The notes under the pieces: model-generated | The model's input: only the letters and a program-made list of their open reading frames with translations | The model's database searches: none | Told to the model about the DNA's origin: nothing | Made by a program: the position numbers and the translations under genes | Origin: Streptomyces sp. D2-8 | Lineage (GTDB): Bacteria; Actinomycetota; Actinomycetes; Streptomycetales; Streptomycetaceae | Direction of reading: 5' to 3' | DNA: 35,822 nucleotides | Assembly (NCBI RefSeq): GCF_023184515.1 | Contig: NZ_JAAHBP010000037.1 | Coordinates: forward strand, 1-35,822 | Shown: one piece after another, positions 7,869 to 16,137 of the stretch | Numbering within the stretch: position 1 is the first letter of the stretch | How the letters are laid out: each line of letters begins with the position of its first letter

Positions 7869-8801
7869 CTAGAAGTACCCTTCGCGCTTGCGGTCTTCCA
7901 TCGCCGCTTCGGAGAGCTTGTCGTCGGCGCGGGTGGCGCCGCGTTCGGTGAGCCGGGAGGCGGCGATCTCGAAGATGACTTTGTCGATGGTGGTCGCGTC
8001 GGAGTCGACGGCGCCGGTACAGGACATGTCGCCGACGGTGCGGTAGCGGACGAGGCGGTGCTCGGCCTGCTCGTTCTCGGTGGGGCCGCCCCAGTCGCCG
8101 GCCGTGAGCCACATGCCGCTGCGCCGGAAGACGGGGCGGCGGTGGGCGTAGTAGATCGACGGGAGCTGGATGTCCTCGCGGGCGATGTACTGCCAGACGT
8201 CCAGTTCTGTCCAGTTGGACAGCGGGAAGATGCGGACGTGTTCGCCGGGGGCGTGGCGGCCGTTGTAGAGGCGCCACAGCTCGGGCCGCTGGCGGCGGGG
8301 GTCCCACTGGGAGAAGGCGTCGCGGAGACTGAAGACGCGTTCCTTGGCGCGGGCCTTCTCCTCATCGCGGCGGCCGCCGCCGAAGACGGCGTCGAACTTC
8401 TCCTGCCGGATGGTGTCGGTCAGCGGCACGGTCTGCAGCGGGTTACGGGTGCCGTCAGGGCGTTCCCTGAGGACGCCGCGGTCGATGTAGTCCTGGACGG
8501 ACGCGACGTGGAGGTCGAGTCCGTGGGCGGCGACGACGCGGTCGCGGTAGGCGATGACCTCGGGGAAGTTGTGCCCGGTGTCGACGTGGAGCAGGGGGAA
8601 CGGGACGGGCGCGGGGGCGAAGGCCTTTAGCGCCAAGTGCAGCATGACGATGGAGTCCTTGCCGCCGGAGAACAGGATCACGGGCCGTTCGAACTCGCCG
8701 GCGACCTCGCGGATGATGTGCACGGCCTCGGACTCGAGCACGTCAAGGTGGCTGAGGCCGGAGCGGTGGTCCGCGACGGTGTCGAGGGAGTGGGAACTCA
8801 T
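7869..8801 (-). CDS. cysD: Sulfate adenylyltransferase small subunit
   Basis: A 310-residue CysD of the PAPS-reductase/ATP-pyrophosphatase fold; it adenylates sulfate in complex with CysN. The PP-loop ILFSGGKDSIVMLHLALKAF is near residues 41-60, followed by HVDTGHNFPEVI, GGRRDEEKARAKER and FPLSNWTELDVWQYI, and it ends with the usual DRKREGYF. Length is normal. Its ATG at 8801 overlaps the cysC stop (ATGA), and cysN follows two bases after its stop, so the three subunits are translated as a unit. Confidence 0.95.
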   Translation of the reverse strand: MSSHSLDTVADHRSGLSHLDVLESEAVHIIREVAGEFERPVILFSGGKDSIVMLHLALKAFAPAPVPFPLLHVDTGHNFPEVIAYRDRVVAAHGLDLHVASVQDYIDRGVLRERPDGTRNPLQTVPLTDTIRQEKFDAVFGGGRRDEEKARAKERVFSLRDAFSQWDPRRQRPELWRLYNGRHAPGEHVRIFPLSNWTELDVWQYIAREDIQLPSIYYAHRRPVFRRSGMWLTAGDWGGPTENEQAEHRLVRYRTVGDMSCTGAVDSDATTIDKVIFEIAASRLTERGATRADDKLSEAAMEDRKREGYF

Positions 8802-9475
8802 ATCAGGTGCCTTTCCACGAGTAGGCTCAGCAGGGTCTCCGCGGACTCGTCGACGGTCTGCGCATGGGCGGGGATGCGCAGATCGGGTCGAGCCGGGATC
8901 TCGTACGGGTCGTCGACCCCGGTCAGGCCGCTGATCTCGCCTGCCGCCTGCTTCGCGTAGAGGCCCTTCACGTCGCGCTCGGAGCAGGTGCTCGACGGGG
9001 TGGCGACGTGGACCTCCAGGTAGGGAGTGCTGGAGGCCCGGTGGCGTTCGCTCACCGCCTGCCGGCTGTCGGCGTAGGGGGCGATGGAGGGGACGAGGGC
9101 GAGCACGCCGTTGCGGGCGAGGACTTCGGCGACGAGGCCGATGCGCTGGACGTTGGTGTGGCGGTCGGCGCGGCTGAAGCCGAGCCCGGCGGAGAGGGTT
9201 TCGCGGAACTCGTCTCCGTCGAGGACCTCCACCCTGCGCCCCTGGGCGCGGAGCCGGTCGGCGACGGCATTGGCGATGGTCGTCTTTCCCGAGCTGGGCA
9301 GGCCGGTCAGCCATACCGTCGCACCGCAGTTGCAGTCGCGTGCCGTCGGGCTGGATCGCAGTTCCGTTGTCACCGGCGTGTCGCTCTCTTTCTTGACGTC
9401 CGCTCGCTTCGGGAGAGGGGCGTCGCCGGCGGGCGACGCACACAGGTCGGGGCTCGGCCTGCGGGTCGGCGGCAT
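8798..9475 (-). CDS. cysC: Adenylylsulfate (APS) kinase
   Basis: A 225-residue APS kinase that phosphorylates APS to PAPS. The P-loop GLPSSGKTT lies near residues 57-65; then DGDEFRETLSAGLGFSRADR, a region matching the APS-binding and lid segments, and GLYAKQAAGEISGLTGVDDPYE near the C-terminus. The family core starts near TARDCNCGATVWL, so the first 45 residues may be a non-conserved extension. The ATG at 9475 shares one base with the stop of the condensation-domain gene (TGATG); internal GTG starts are also possible. PAPS synthesis genes placed inside a biosynthetic operon that also has a sulfotransferase point to dedicated supply. Confidence 0.93.
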   Translation of the reverse strand: MPPTRRPSPDLCASPAGDAPLPKRADVKKESDTPVTTELRSSPTARDCNCGATVWLTGLPSSGKTTIANAVADRLRAQGRRVEVLDGDEFRETLSAGLGFSRADRHTNVQRIGLVAEVLARNGVLALVPSIAPYADSRQAVSERHRASSTPYLEVHVATPSSTCSERDVKGLYAKQAAGEISGLTGVDDPYEIPARPDLRIPAHAQTVDESAETLLSLLVERHLI

Positions 9476-10773
9476 CACGCGGTCCCGGCCAGCCGGTCGT
9501 ACAGGGTGCGCACCAGCACCTGGGGGTCTTCGACGGCCGCCGTCAGGACGGTCAGCCACTGGCGCAGGGCGGCCGCCGCCTCGTCGGCGGTGAAGTACGC
9601 GGTGGCGTAGTCGGCGCGTACGTCCCAGCCGTCGCCGTCGGCGACCACGTACTGGAGCCAGTCGGCCTTCGCGGCGGAGCCGCCGACGTGCACCCGCCGG
9701 GCGCGCACGCCGGGGAGGTCCAGCGTGCCGGGGGTCTCGTCGAGGACGAGGCCGATGCGGTTCAGGCGCCTACCGGACAGCGGCCCGCGGGCGCGGAAAA
9801 CGCGGCCGATCATGGCGTACGGCACGTGGCGGTGCCGCAGGACGTCGAGGGAGACGCGTTTCGCGGCAGCGCACACCTCGGCGAACGTGGCGTCGGCGGG
9901 GACCCGGTAGCGCACCGGCAGCAGGTCGGTGAGGCAGCCGAAGACGCCGTCGAGCTCGGGCGCGCCGCGCCGGGACACGGGGCTGCAGACGATGACGTCG
10001 TCGCCGCTCACGGCTGCGGCGGTGACCGCCATGCAGGTGGCCATCAGCACGTTCGGGGTGGTGCGCAGCGACCGGGCCGCCGCGCGGACGGCCTGCCCGA
10101 GGTCGGCGGGGATGGTGGTACGGACGCAGTCGCAGGTGGTGTCGCGGCGGTCCGGCAGCGGCCGGGGCCGCGGCGGCAGCTGGGTGAGGCCCGGCGCGCC
10201 GTCGAGCAATCCGGCCCAGAACGCGAGGTCGTCCGGGTCGATGCCGGCTTGCCGGGTACGGACGGCGTACGCGCCGAGCGTTGTCCCCGGCGGGGAGAGC
10301 TTGGCCGGTTCGCCGCCGGTCTCCTCGGTGTACAGGGCGGACAGCTCGTGGTCGAGCAGGGCCAGGGAGGCGTCGTCGACGGCGACGTGGTGGATCTGCA
10401 GCAGCAGCACGTACTCGCCCGGCGCGTAGTCGTACAGCGTCATCCGGGCGGGCGCCACCGTGAGGTCCAGCGGGCGCTGCCCGGCCCGGCGCAGCGTGTC
10501 GTGGAGGTCGCCGCCGGGCCAGGGGAGCCGTTCGAAGGGGACGGCGCCGGCCGGATGGACGTGCTGGACGGTTCCCGTGTCGTCGTCGGTGAAGGTGGAG
10601 CGCAGCACCTCGTGCCGCCGCACCAGGGCGCTCAGGGCGTGTTCCAGGGCGGGGACGTCGAGGGGGTCGGTGAGGTGCTGGGCCCAGGTCTCGAGGAACG
10701 GCGACGGGTCACCGAGGAACTGGTCGGCGATCCAGAGCGCCTCCTGTTCGAAGGTCTGGGGGTAGCTGCGCAT
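9475..10773 (-). CDS. Free-standing NRPS condensation-domain protein
   Basis: A 432-residue stand-alone C domain that would join two carrier-bound acyl/aminoacyl units or release one onto a free amine. It begins in the usual way (FEQEALWIADQFLGDPSPF), and the catalytic motif is HHVAVDD (near residues 126-132): both histidines and the first Asp are kept while the usual final Gly is Asp. Further family motifs include RRHEVLRSTF and VFGCLTDLLPVR. It is coupled by single-base TGATG overlaps to the adenylation gene upstream and cysC downstream. With the A and PCP proteins beside it, it forms a complete dissociated NRPS module. It has no linker or docking helix that I can see. Confidence 0.88.
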   Translation of the reverse strand: MRSYPQTFEQEALWIADQFLGDPSPFLETWAQHLTDPLDVPALEHALSALVRRHEVLRSTFTDDDTGTVQHVHPAGAVPFERLPWPGGDLHDTLRRAGQRPLDLTVAPARMTLYDYAPGEYVLLLQIHHVAVDDASLALLDHELSALYTEETGGEPAKLSPPGTTLGAYAVRTRQAGIDPDDLAFWAGLLDGAPGLTQLPPRPRPLPDRRDTTCDCVRTTIPADLGQAVRAAARSLRTTPNVLMATCMAVTAAAVSGDDVIVCSPVSRRGAPELDGVFGCLTDLLPVRYRVPADATFAEVCAAAKRVSLDVLRHRHVPYAMIGRVFRARGPLSGRRLNRIGLVLDETPGTLDLPGVRARRVHVGGSAAKADWLQYVVADGDGWDVRADYATAYFTADEAAAALRQWLTVLTAAVEDPQVLVRTLYDRLAGTA

Positions 10774-12296
10774 CAGACGGGGCCCCTCTCCAGTGCGGTG
10801 AGGTCGACCTTGCCGTTGTCGCGGCGCGGCAGCTCGTCCATGGGCTCGAAGCGGGCAGGCACCGCGTACGCCGGGAGCAGGGTGGCGAGGTGCTTGCGAA
10901 CCTCCCGCGGGGTGGGCGAGCTGCCCTCGACGAGGGTGTAGACGAGCGCGATGTGGTCGACGGTGCCGCCTTCGTCGGTACGGGCGACGGCGGCGCACGT
11001 GCGGATGCCGGGGGTCGCGGCGGCGGAGGCCTCAATGTCGCCGAGCTCGATGCGGTTGCCGTTGAGCTTGACCATCCGGTCGCGGCGGCCGTGGTAGTGG
11101 AGGATGCCGTGCTCGTCGAACTGGCCCATGTCGCCGGTGCGGTAAACGCGCTGCTTCTCGCCGTCGACGTCCAGTTCGGGGAACTTCTCGCGGGTGAGCA
11201 GCTCGTTGCCGAGATAGCCGCGGGCCACTCCGGGGCCGCGGGTGACGATCTCGCCGCGTTCGCCGCGCTCGGCGGGTGTGCCGTCCTCCCGCAGGAGGAG
11301 CACGGTGGTGCCGGGGACGGGCACGCCGACGGGGATACCGGACGGAACGCGGGTGTCGGCGAGGGTCATCCGGTGCACGGACGTCAGCATGCAGTTCTCG
11401 GCCGGTCCGAAGCCGTTCCACAGCGTCAGATCGGGGAAGCGTTCGAGGAACATGCGGACATGGCGCGGGGACTGCTTCTCGCCGCCGACGTACAGGGTGC
11501 GCAGTCCTGCAAAGGCGTCGGGGTCCTCGTCGACGATCAGGTTGAACAGGGATGTCGTCAGCCACATGGTGTCGACGTGGTCGTCGGCGACGAGGGCACG
11601 CAGCCGGCCGGGCATCAGGTGGTTGTCGTCGACGACGACGACCGCTCCGCCGGCAGTCAGCTGGCCCCACAGTTCGAAGGCGTACATGTCCCAGGCGGCG
11701 GGCGCGACCTGTGCGGCGACGCGGCCGGGGCCGAAGCCGTCGAGGCCGCCGGGGCCGAACATGCGGGTGACGGCGCGGTGGGGGGTGAGCACACCCTTGG
11801 GAACGCCGGTGCTGCCCGAGGTGAAGAACACCATCGCCGTGTCGTCGAGCGCCACGGACACGGGCGTGAACCGGTCGGCAGCCTCGGTGGCGGCGAGGTC
11901 GGCGAGGGGTGCGGGTGCGACGGCGTGGGTGACGCCGAGGGGTTCACCGCCGGGCAGGCCGACGACGACCGGGTCGTCGAGCTGGGACAGGATGGCCTGG
12001 ACGCGGCCGGCCGGCCACCGCGGGTCGAGGACGGCATAGGAGGCGCCGCTCATCAGGACGGCGAGCTGGAGGGCGATCAGGTGGGCGCCGCGCGGCACCA
12101 GCAGCGGGACGATGTCGCCGGGCCTGACGCCCCAGTCGACGAGCCGGGCGGCCAGGACCGCCGACGCGCCGGTGAGGGTGCGGTAGTCGACGCGCTGGTC
12201 GCCGTGGACCAGGGCGAGGGCGTGCGGGTCTGTCTCGGCGTGCTGGAGGACCGCTGCGTGCACGCTGCGCAGCGGCGGGGTGGTGGTCTCGGTCAT
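10773..12296 (-). CDS. Free-standing NRPS adenylation protein
   Basis: A 507-residue adenylation enzyme that activates a carboxylic acid as AMP ester and loads a carrier protein, most likely the PCP encoded next to it. Core motifs: A3 FFTSGSTGVPKG, A4/A5 region AWDMYAFELWGQ and NGFGPAEN, A7 YRTGDMG, A8 GRRDRMVKLNGNRIELGDIE, and A10 NGKVDL. Aligned by eye to GrsA the pocket reads D235 M236 F239 W278 Y299 G301 G322 M330 L331. Asp235 indicates an alpha-amino acid; the D-x-F-W-x-G-G pattern partly resembles valine-type pockets, but this is a weak guess. ATGA overlap with the PCP gene upstream. Confidence 0.9.
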   Translation of the reverse strand: MTETTTPPLRSVHAAVLQHAETDPHALALVHGDQRVDYRTLTGASAVLAARLVDWGVRPGDIVPLLVPRGAHLIALQLAVLMSGASYAVLDPRWPAGRVQAILSQLDDPVVVGLPGGEPLGVTHAVAPAPLADLAATEAADRFTPVSVALDDTAMVFFTSGSTGVPKGVLTPHRAVTRMFGPGGLDGFGPGRVAAQVAPAAWDMYAFELWGQLTAGGAVVVVDDNHLMPGRLRALVADDHVDTMWLTTSLFNLIVDEDPDAFAGLRTLYVGGEKQSPRHVRMFLERFPDLTLWNGFGPAENCMLTSVHRMTLADTRVPSGIPVGVPVPGTTVLLLREDGTPAERGERGEIVTRGPGVARGYLGNELLTREKFPELDVDGEKQRVYRTGDMGQFDEHGILHYHGRRDRMVKLNGNRIELGDIEASAAATPGIRTCAAVARTDEGGTVDHIALVYTLVEGSSPTPREVRKHLATLLPAYAVPARFEPMDELPRRDNGKVDLTALERGPV

Positions 12297-12565
12297 TCCG
12301 CACCCAGCCTGATCTGCTCGGCGAAGTCGGCCAGCTCGTCGTGGTCGAGAAGCCACAGGGGGTCGACGCGCAGTCCGAGGCGCCGTTCGATGCGGGCACA
12401 GATGCGGATGGCGGCGAGCGAGGTGCCGCCGAGGTCGTAGAAGCTGTCGCGCCGTCCGATCCGGTCGACGGTCAGGACCTCCGCCATGACGGCGGCGATC
12501 TCCTCCTCCAGTTCGTCCGCCGGCTGCTCGTACGCGGCCTCGCGCACGCCGTGGTTCTCGGTCAC
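12293..12565 (-). CDS. Free-standing peptidyl carrier protein
   Basis: A 90-residue PCP with the phosphopantetheine attachment motif FYDLGGTSLAAI; the Ser of GGTSL carries the arm. It starts with GTG at 12565 preceded by AGGAG at good spacing. It precedes, and overlaps by four bases, the adenylation gene, so it is the natural acceptor of that enzyme and the partner of the free C domain. A separate A/PCP pair is often used to load an amino acid that is modified while tethered. Confidence 0.92.
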   Translation of the reverse strand: MTENHGVREAAYEQPADELEEEIAAVMAEVLTVDRIGRRDSFYDLGGTSLAAIRICARIERRLGLRVDPLWLLDHDELADFAEQIRLGAE

Positions 12566-12620
12566 GGGATCTCCTGTTCTGAGCGGTGGGGCTTGACGTG
12601 GCTGACGGGGCGCGGGCCCG

Positions 12621-12977
12621 TTATTTCCGGGTGAGGACGCAGAACTCGTTGCCTTCCGGATCGGCCATGACCACCCAGCCGTGCGAGCCGCGGAAGTCGG
12701 TGACGATGCTGGCGCCCAGGGCGAGCGCGCGGTCCACCTCCTCGTCCTGGGTGCGGCCTTCGGGGCGCATGCAGAAGTGGACGCGGTTCTTCACGGTCTT
12801 CTCGTCGGGCACCTGGATGAACAGCACCGTGTATCCGTGCGGGTCGATCACGTAGCACTCGTCGGAGCCGGGGTGGACGCCCTCGTGTGGGGTGAACTCG
12901 GCCATGTCGCACCACCAGCGGGCGAGCGCGTAGGGGTCGCGTGCGTCGACGGTCGTGTGGGACAGGGTCAGGCTCAT
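12621..12977 (-). CDS. VOC-family (glyoxalase/bleomycin-resistance fold) protein
   Basis: A 118-residue single-domain vicinal-oxygen-chelate protein with the paired beta-alpha-beta-beta-beta pattern (SLTLSHTTVDARDPYALARW near the start, SHGWVVMADPEGNEFCVLT at the end). The family includes drug-sequestering resistance proteins and lyases or isomerases. The start at 12977 is the first one in phase with the fold; a GGAAAGAG lies about 12 bases upstream. Position between carrier genes and an exporter makes self-protection, by binding the reactive product or an intermediate, a reasonable idea; a catalytic role is not excluded. Confidence 0.75.
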   Translation of the reverse strand: MSLTLSHTTVDARDPYALARWWCDMAEFTPHEGVHPGSDECYVIDPHGYTVLFIQVPDEKTVKNRVHFCMRPEGRTQDEEVDRALALGASIVTDFRGSHGWVVMADPEGNEFCVLTRK

Positions 12978-13020
12978 CGGGTCAGGCTCTTTCCGGAAGG
13001 GTGGCGGTCTGGTAACGCGG

Positions 13021-14268
13021 TCAGGAGACGGGTTCGGTGGCCGCGGGCCGGGCCTCCTCGGCCTCGCGTAGGGCGCGGGTGGTGACCCGGGAGGCGAAGA
13101 CAAGCGCCGCGGCCGTCAGTCCGGCGCCGCAGACGACGAAGGTGGTCTCCGGGCCGAGCCAGCGGCCGAGGGCGCCGCCGAGGAGCGCCCCGACCGGCAC
13201 GGCGCCGAGCACGATCAGCCGGTAGCCGGCGGTGACCCGGCCGAGGAGGCCGTCGGGGACGGCGGCCTGCCGGAGGGTGCTGACCACGATCTGGTTCAGG
13301 GCGGTGGCGACCGCGGCGAGGAACATGACGATCTCGGACAGGACGACGTTGCCGCTGAGGCCGAGGACGACGTAGCTGGCGGCGGGCACGAGCGCGGCGA
13401 GCCAGGTCACCGGTCCGCCGCCGATGGCCGGGACCACCCGTGCGGCGATCAGCGAGCCGAGGACGGCGCCCACGGCCGGTACGGCGATGAACAGGCCGTA
13501 CCAGGACGCGGGAACGCCCATGGGGCCGGTGACGAGGAGGACGAGCAGGCCGCCGGTGGCGGACGAGAACAGGTTGATCGAACCGGAGATGAACGCCACC
13601 CGCCGCAGCAGCCGGTGGTTCCAGAAGTACGACCAGCCTTCGCGGATGCTGCGCACAACCTCGCCGGGCGTGTGCTTGTCGCCGCTGGTGTCGCTCGCGG
13701 TCGGCATCATCCGCGGCAGGGTGACGGCGGCGAGCGCGCCGAGGGCGAACAGGCCGGCCGTGGAGGAGAACACCATGACTGCGGACAGCGCGAACAGGGC
13801 GGCGCCCGCGGTGGGGCCGATGAAGTTGTTGATGGCCGACTGGGTGGCGAACAGCCGCCCGTTCGCCCGCTCCAGGTCGCTGCGCCGCACCAGCCGCGGC
13901 GGCACCGTGAGGGCCGCGTTGTCGACGAGCGTCTCGGCCGTGCCGGCGAGGAACACCGCCACATAGAGGACCGCGATGCTGCGGACGTCGGCGGCGAGCG
14001 TCAGGACGAGCAGGGCGAAGCCGGCCGCGCGGACCACGTTGCCCGCCACGATAATGAGGCGCCGGTCAATACGGTCGGCGAGGGCGCCGGCCGGCAGCGT
14101 GAACACCAGCCACGGCAGGAACTGCGCCACGGTCAGGCCCGCGACCAGCAGTGGGTCGCGGGTCATGGTGACGGCGAGGAGGGGAACAGCCGCCAGTACC
14201 AGACCGTCACCGAGATTCGACAGGCCCTGCGACCACCAGAGCTTGGTGAAATTCCGGCCCAACGTCAT
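13021..14268 (-). CDS. MFS exporter
   Basis: A 415-residue major-facilitator protein with about 12 hydrophobic segments. It begins NFTKLWWSQGLSNLGDGL, carries the loop motif GALADRIDRR between segments 2 and 3, and resembles the MFS_3/EntS-like group that exports siderophores and antibiotics. AGGGGAT precedes the ATG with good spacing. It probably pumps the finished peptide out and so gives immunity. It sits in the same leftward gene train, 31 bases after the sulfotransferase start. Confidence 0.9.
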   Translation of the reverse strand: MTLGRNFTKLWWSQGLSNLGDGLVLAAVPLLAVTMTRDPLLVAGLTVAQFLPWLVFTLPAGALADRIDRRLIIVAGNVVRAAGFALLVLTLAADVRSIAVLYVAVFLAGTAETLVDNAALTVPPRLVRRSDLERANGRLFATQSAINNFIGPTAGAALFALSAVMVFSSTAGLFALGALAAVTLPRMMPTASDTSGDKHTPGEVVRSIREGWSYFWNHRLLRRVAFISGSINLFSSATGGLLVLLVTGPMGVPASWYGLFIAVPAVGAVLGSLIAARVVPAIGGGPVTWLAALVPAASYVVLGLSGNVVLSEIVMFLAAVATALNQIVVSTLRQAAVPDGLLGRVTAGYRLIVLGAVPVGALLGGALGRWLGPETTFVVCGAGLTAAALVFASRVTTRALREAEEARPAATEPVS

Positions 14269-14299
14269 TTCCGATCCCCTGTCATCCTCGACCGCGTTG

Positions 14300-15052
14300 T
14301 CATCCGTTGTGCGGCTCAGGGCGCAGGGCGCCTGTCGCGCCGAGCGTTTCCCTGATGCGTGTGAAGTACGGCAGCTGATCCTGCTCGAACGCGGCAGCGA
14401 CGCGCTCTAGTTCGGCCGAAAGCCGCTTCTTCCCGGCCGGGGACGCACCCAGCGCGTTCGACGCGCCGGCGGCGGCGTGCCAGCGCTCGGTCGCCTTCCA
14501 GCTCGCCGGCGGCTCCCGCCGGAACGCGAGGGCCTCCGCCATGAACGGGATGCCGACGGCCTCGCAGTAGCGCCGCGTCTCCGCCTCCGGGCCGTCGGCC
14601 AGCCGGTCGCCGTCGACCAGGTGCATCGGCAGGCCGGCGGCCGTCACTGCCTCGACGATGTCCCACAGGTTCCCGAAGCCCATGGCCTCGGACGGGGCGT
14701 CGGCCTGCATCACCAGGTGCGAGCGGACGGTGTCGCCGGGGTTGCGGACCATCGCCGCGTGCCGGCAGCGCTTCAGGAATCCGGGGTTCGTGCCGAGGGC
14801 GTCGACGGGGAAGTCGGTGGTGTCCTTGAAGAACACCGGGCGGTCGTCGGCCAGTTCGACGAGCGCGGCCATCACCTGTTGCTGGCTCGTGCACGTACGG
14901 CCCTCGACGTCCACCTCGCCGAAGTCGCTCACGCGCGAGAACGGCTCGTGGATCACCAGGAAGTCACCGCGCTCGTACATCGCGCGCTCGAACGCCGTGG
15001 ACCGCGAGCGCGGCACGGACCACAGGGCCAGGAGCAGCGGCTGCTCCGTCAT
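14300..15052 (-). CDS. PAPS-dependent sulfotransferase family protein
   Basis: A 250-residue sulfotransferase-fold protein. The 5'-phosphosulfate loop is LWSVPRSRSTAFERAMYERG (residues 10-29) and the 3'-phosphate region is AAMVRNPGDTVRSH (around Arg103). FFKDTTDFPVD lies between them. Its presence together with cysC, cysD and cysN says the pathway transfers sulfate from PAPS to a hydroxyl. In aziridine-forming AmCP pathways the sulfate is known to act as a leaving group for ring closure, and this gene sits directly after the LysK homologue (ATGA overlap), so the diamino-dihydroxy acid or its carrier-bound form is the likely substrate. Confidence 0.88.
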   Translation of the reverse strand: MTEQPLLLALWSVPRSRSTAFERAMYERGDFLVIHEPFSRVSDFGEVDVEGRTCTSQQQVMAALVELADDRPVFFKDTTDFPVDALGTNPGFLKRCRHAAMVRNPGDTVRSHLVMQADAPSEAMGFGNLWDIVEAVTAAGLPMHLVDGDRLADGPEAETRRYCEAVGIPFMAEALAFRREPPASWKATERWHAAAGASNALGASPAGKKRLSAELERVAAAFEQDQLPYFTRIRETLGATGALRPEPHNG

Positions 15053-16137
15053 GACGTCGCCTCCCTCAGAGAAGTCTCGATGTCGCGCAGGGCCGTGCGC
15101 AGGACGCGGATGCCGGTGAGGTACTCCTCGACGAGGATGTGCTCGCTGTCGGTGTGGTCCTCGTGGGCGTCCCCGGGGCCGTACGTCGCCATGGGGGAAC
15201 GCCAGGTCCTGCTCAGGGTGTTCATGTCGCTGGTGCCGGTCTTGAGCTTGTGGGCGGGCTGGAAGCCCTCGCGCCGGATCGCCCGGGACAGGGCGCGGAC
15301 GCACAGGGAGCTCCGGGAGGCGACGACGGGCGGCACCTCGTACGCGAGGGCCACCTCGACGTCCTCGCCGAGGATCCCGGCGACGTCGCGGTGCAGTTCG
15401 GCGGCGTCCGTTCCCGGAGGCGTACGGAAGGTGAGCGAGCACGAGCTTGAGAACGGCTCGAAACGGCCGTCCCTGATGATCATGCCGACGTCCTTGAAGT
15501 GCGCGTTGCCGTCGGCGCCGTAGGTGTCGAGGAGCTTGTCAAGCGCCCGGACGAGGATCTCGCTGGCCTTCGGTCCGGGGGTCGCGGTGTGCGTGCGCGG
15601 AACGTCGCACGTCACCTTCAGCTCGACCATGCCCTTGTAGCCCAGGGTCACTGCCGACGCCCCGCTGGGTTCCCCGACGATCACGGCGTCGGGTACGGGG
15701 ACGGTCTCGCGGACGTGTTCGGCGCCGCGCGACCACAGCGTCTCCTCCTCGACGACACCCACCCAGTGGATGCGGATACCGAGGTCGCGGCTGGTCAGCG
15801 CGGCGACGAGCATCGCCGTCAGCGGCCCCTTGGCGTCGACGGCGCCGCGCCCCCGGATCAGCCGGTCGGTGTGCTCGAAGGGCACCGCGCCCGGCACGGT
15901 GTCGAGATGGCTGAGCAGCATGACGGTGTGCGAGCCGTGCCCGACGATGACGTGCACGTTGCCCACCTCATCGAGCCGGCTCTCGGCCCCATGGCCGGCG
16001 GCGATGCCGCGCAGCCGCTCGGCCAGCTGCCGCTCACCGCCGGAGACGGAGGGCGTGGCCACGACCTCGGCGAGCAGCGCGACGGCGTCGGCGTCGGTCA
16101 GCTCCTGGTGCGGAGCGGTGAGATGCTGAATGGTCAC
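15049..16137 (-). CDS. lysK: M20-family hydrolase, LysK-like (releases product from LysW carrier)
   Basis: A 362-residue M20 metallopeptidase homologue of [LysW]-lysine/ornithine hydrolase. Metal-ligand motifs: LLSHLDTVPG (His77, Asp79), GRGAVDAKGPLTAM, VVEEETLWSRGAEHV (catalytic Glu pair) and VGEPSG. Its expected job is to cleave the isopeptide bond between the carrier's C-terminal Glu and the completed diamino acid. The start is a GTG at 16137 that overlaps the stop of the kinase gene (GTGA). Product identity cannot be derived from the protein alone; the position after LysZ and before the sulfotransferase fits release before or around sulfation. Confidence 0.88.
   Translation of the reverse strand: MTIQHLTAPHQELTDADAVALLAEVVATPSVSGGERQLAERLRGIAAGHGAESRLDEVGNVHVIVGHGSHTVMLLSHLDTVPGAVPFEHTDRLIRGRGAVDAKGPLTAMLVAALTSRDLGIRIHWVGVVEEETLWSRGAEHVRETVPVPDAVIVGEPSGASAVTLGYKGMVELKVTCDVPRTHTATPGPKASEILVRALDKLLDTYGADGNAHFKDVGMIIRDGRFEPFSSSCSLTFRTPPGTDAAELHRDVAGILGEDVEVALAYEVPPVVASRSSLCVRALSRAIRREGFQPAHKLKTGTSDMNTLSRTWRSPMATYGPGDAHEDHTDSEHILVEEYLTGIRVLRTALRDIETSLREATS

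Noticed and set aside
6661..7872. Plus-strand open frame of about 403 codons opposite cysN
   Set aside because: Shadow of an unmistakable CysN GTPase.
6388..9475. cysC/D/N as housekeeping sulfur assimilation
   Set aside because: No PAPS reductase, sulfite reductase or sulfate transporter genes nearby; the genes are coupled to NRPS genes and a sulfotransferase is in the same train.
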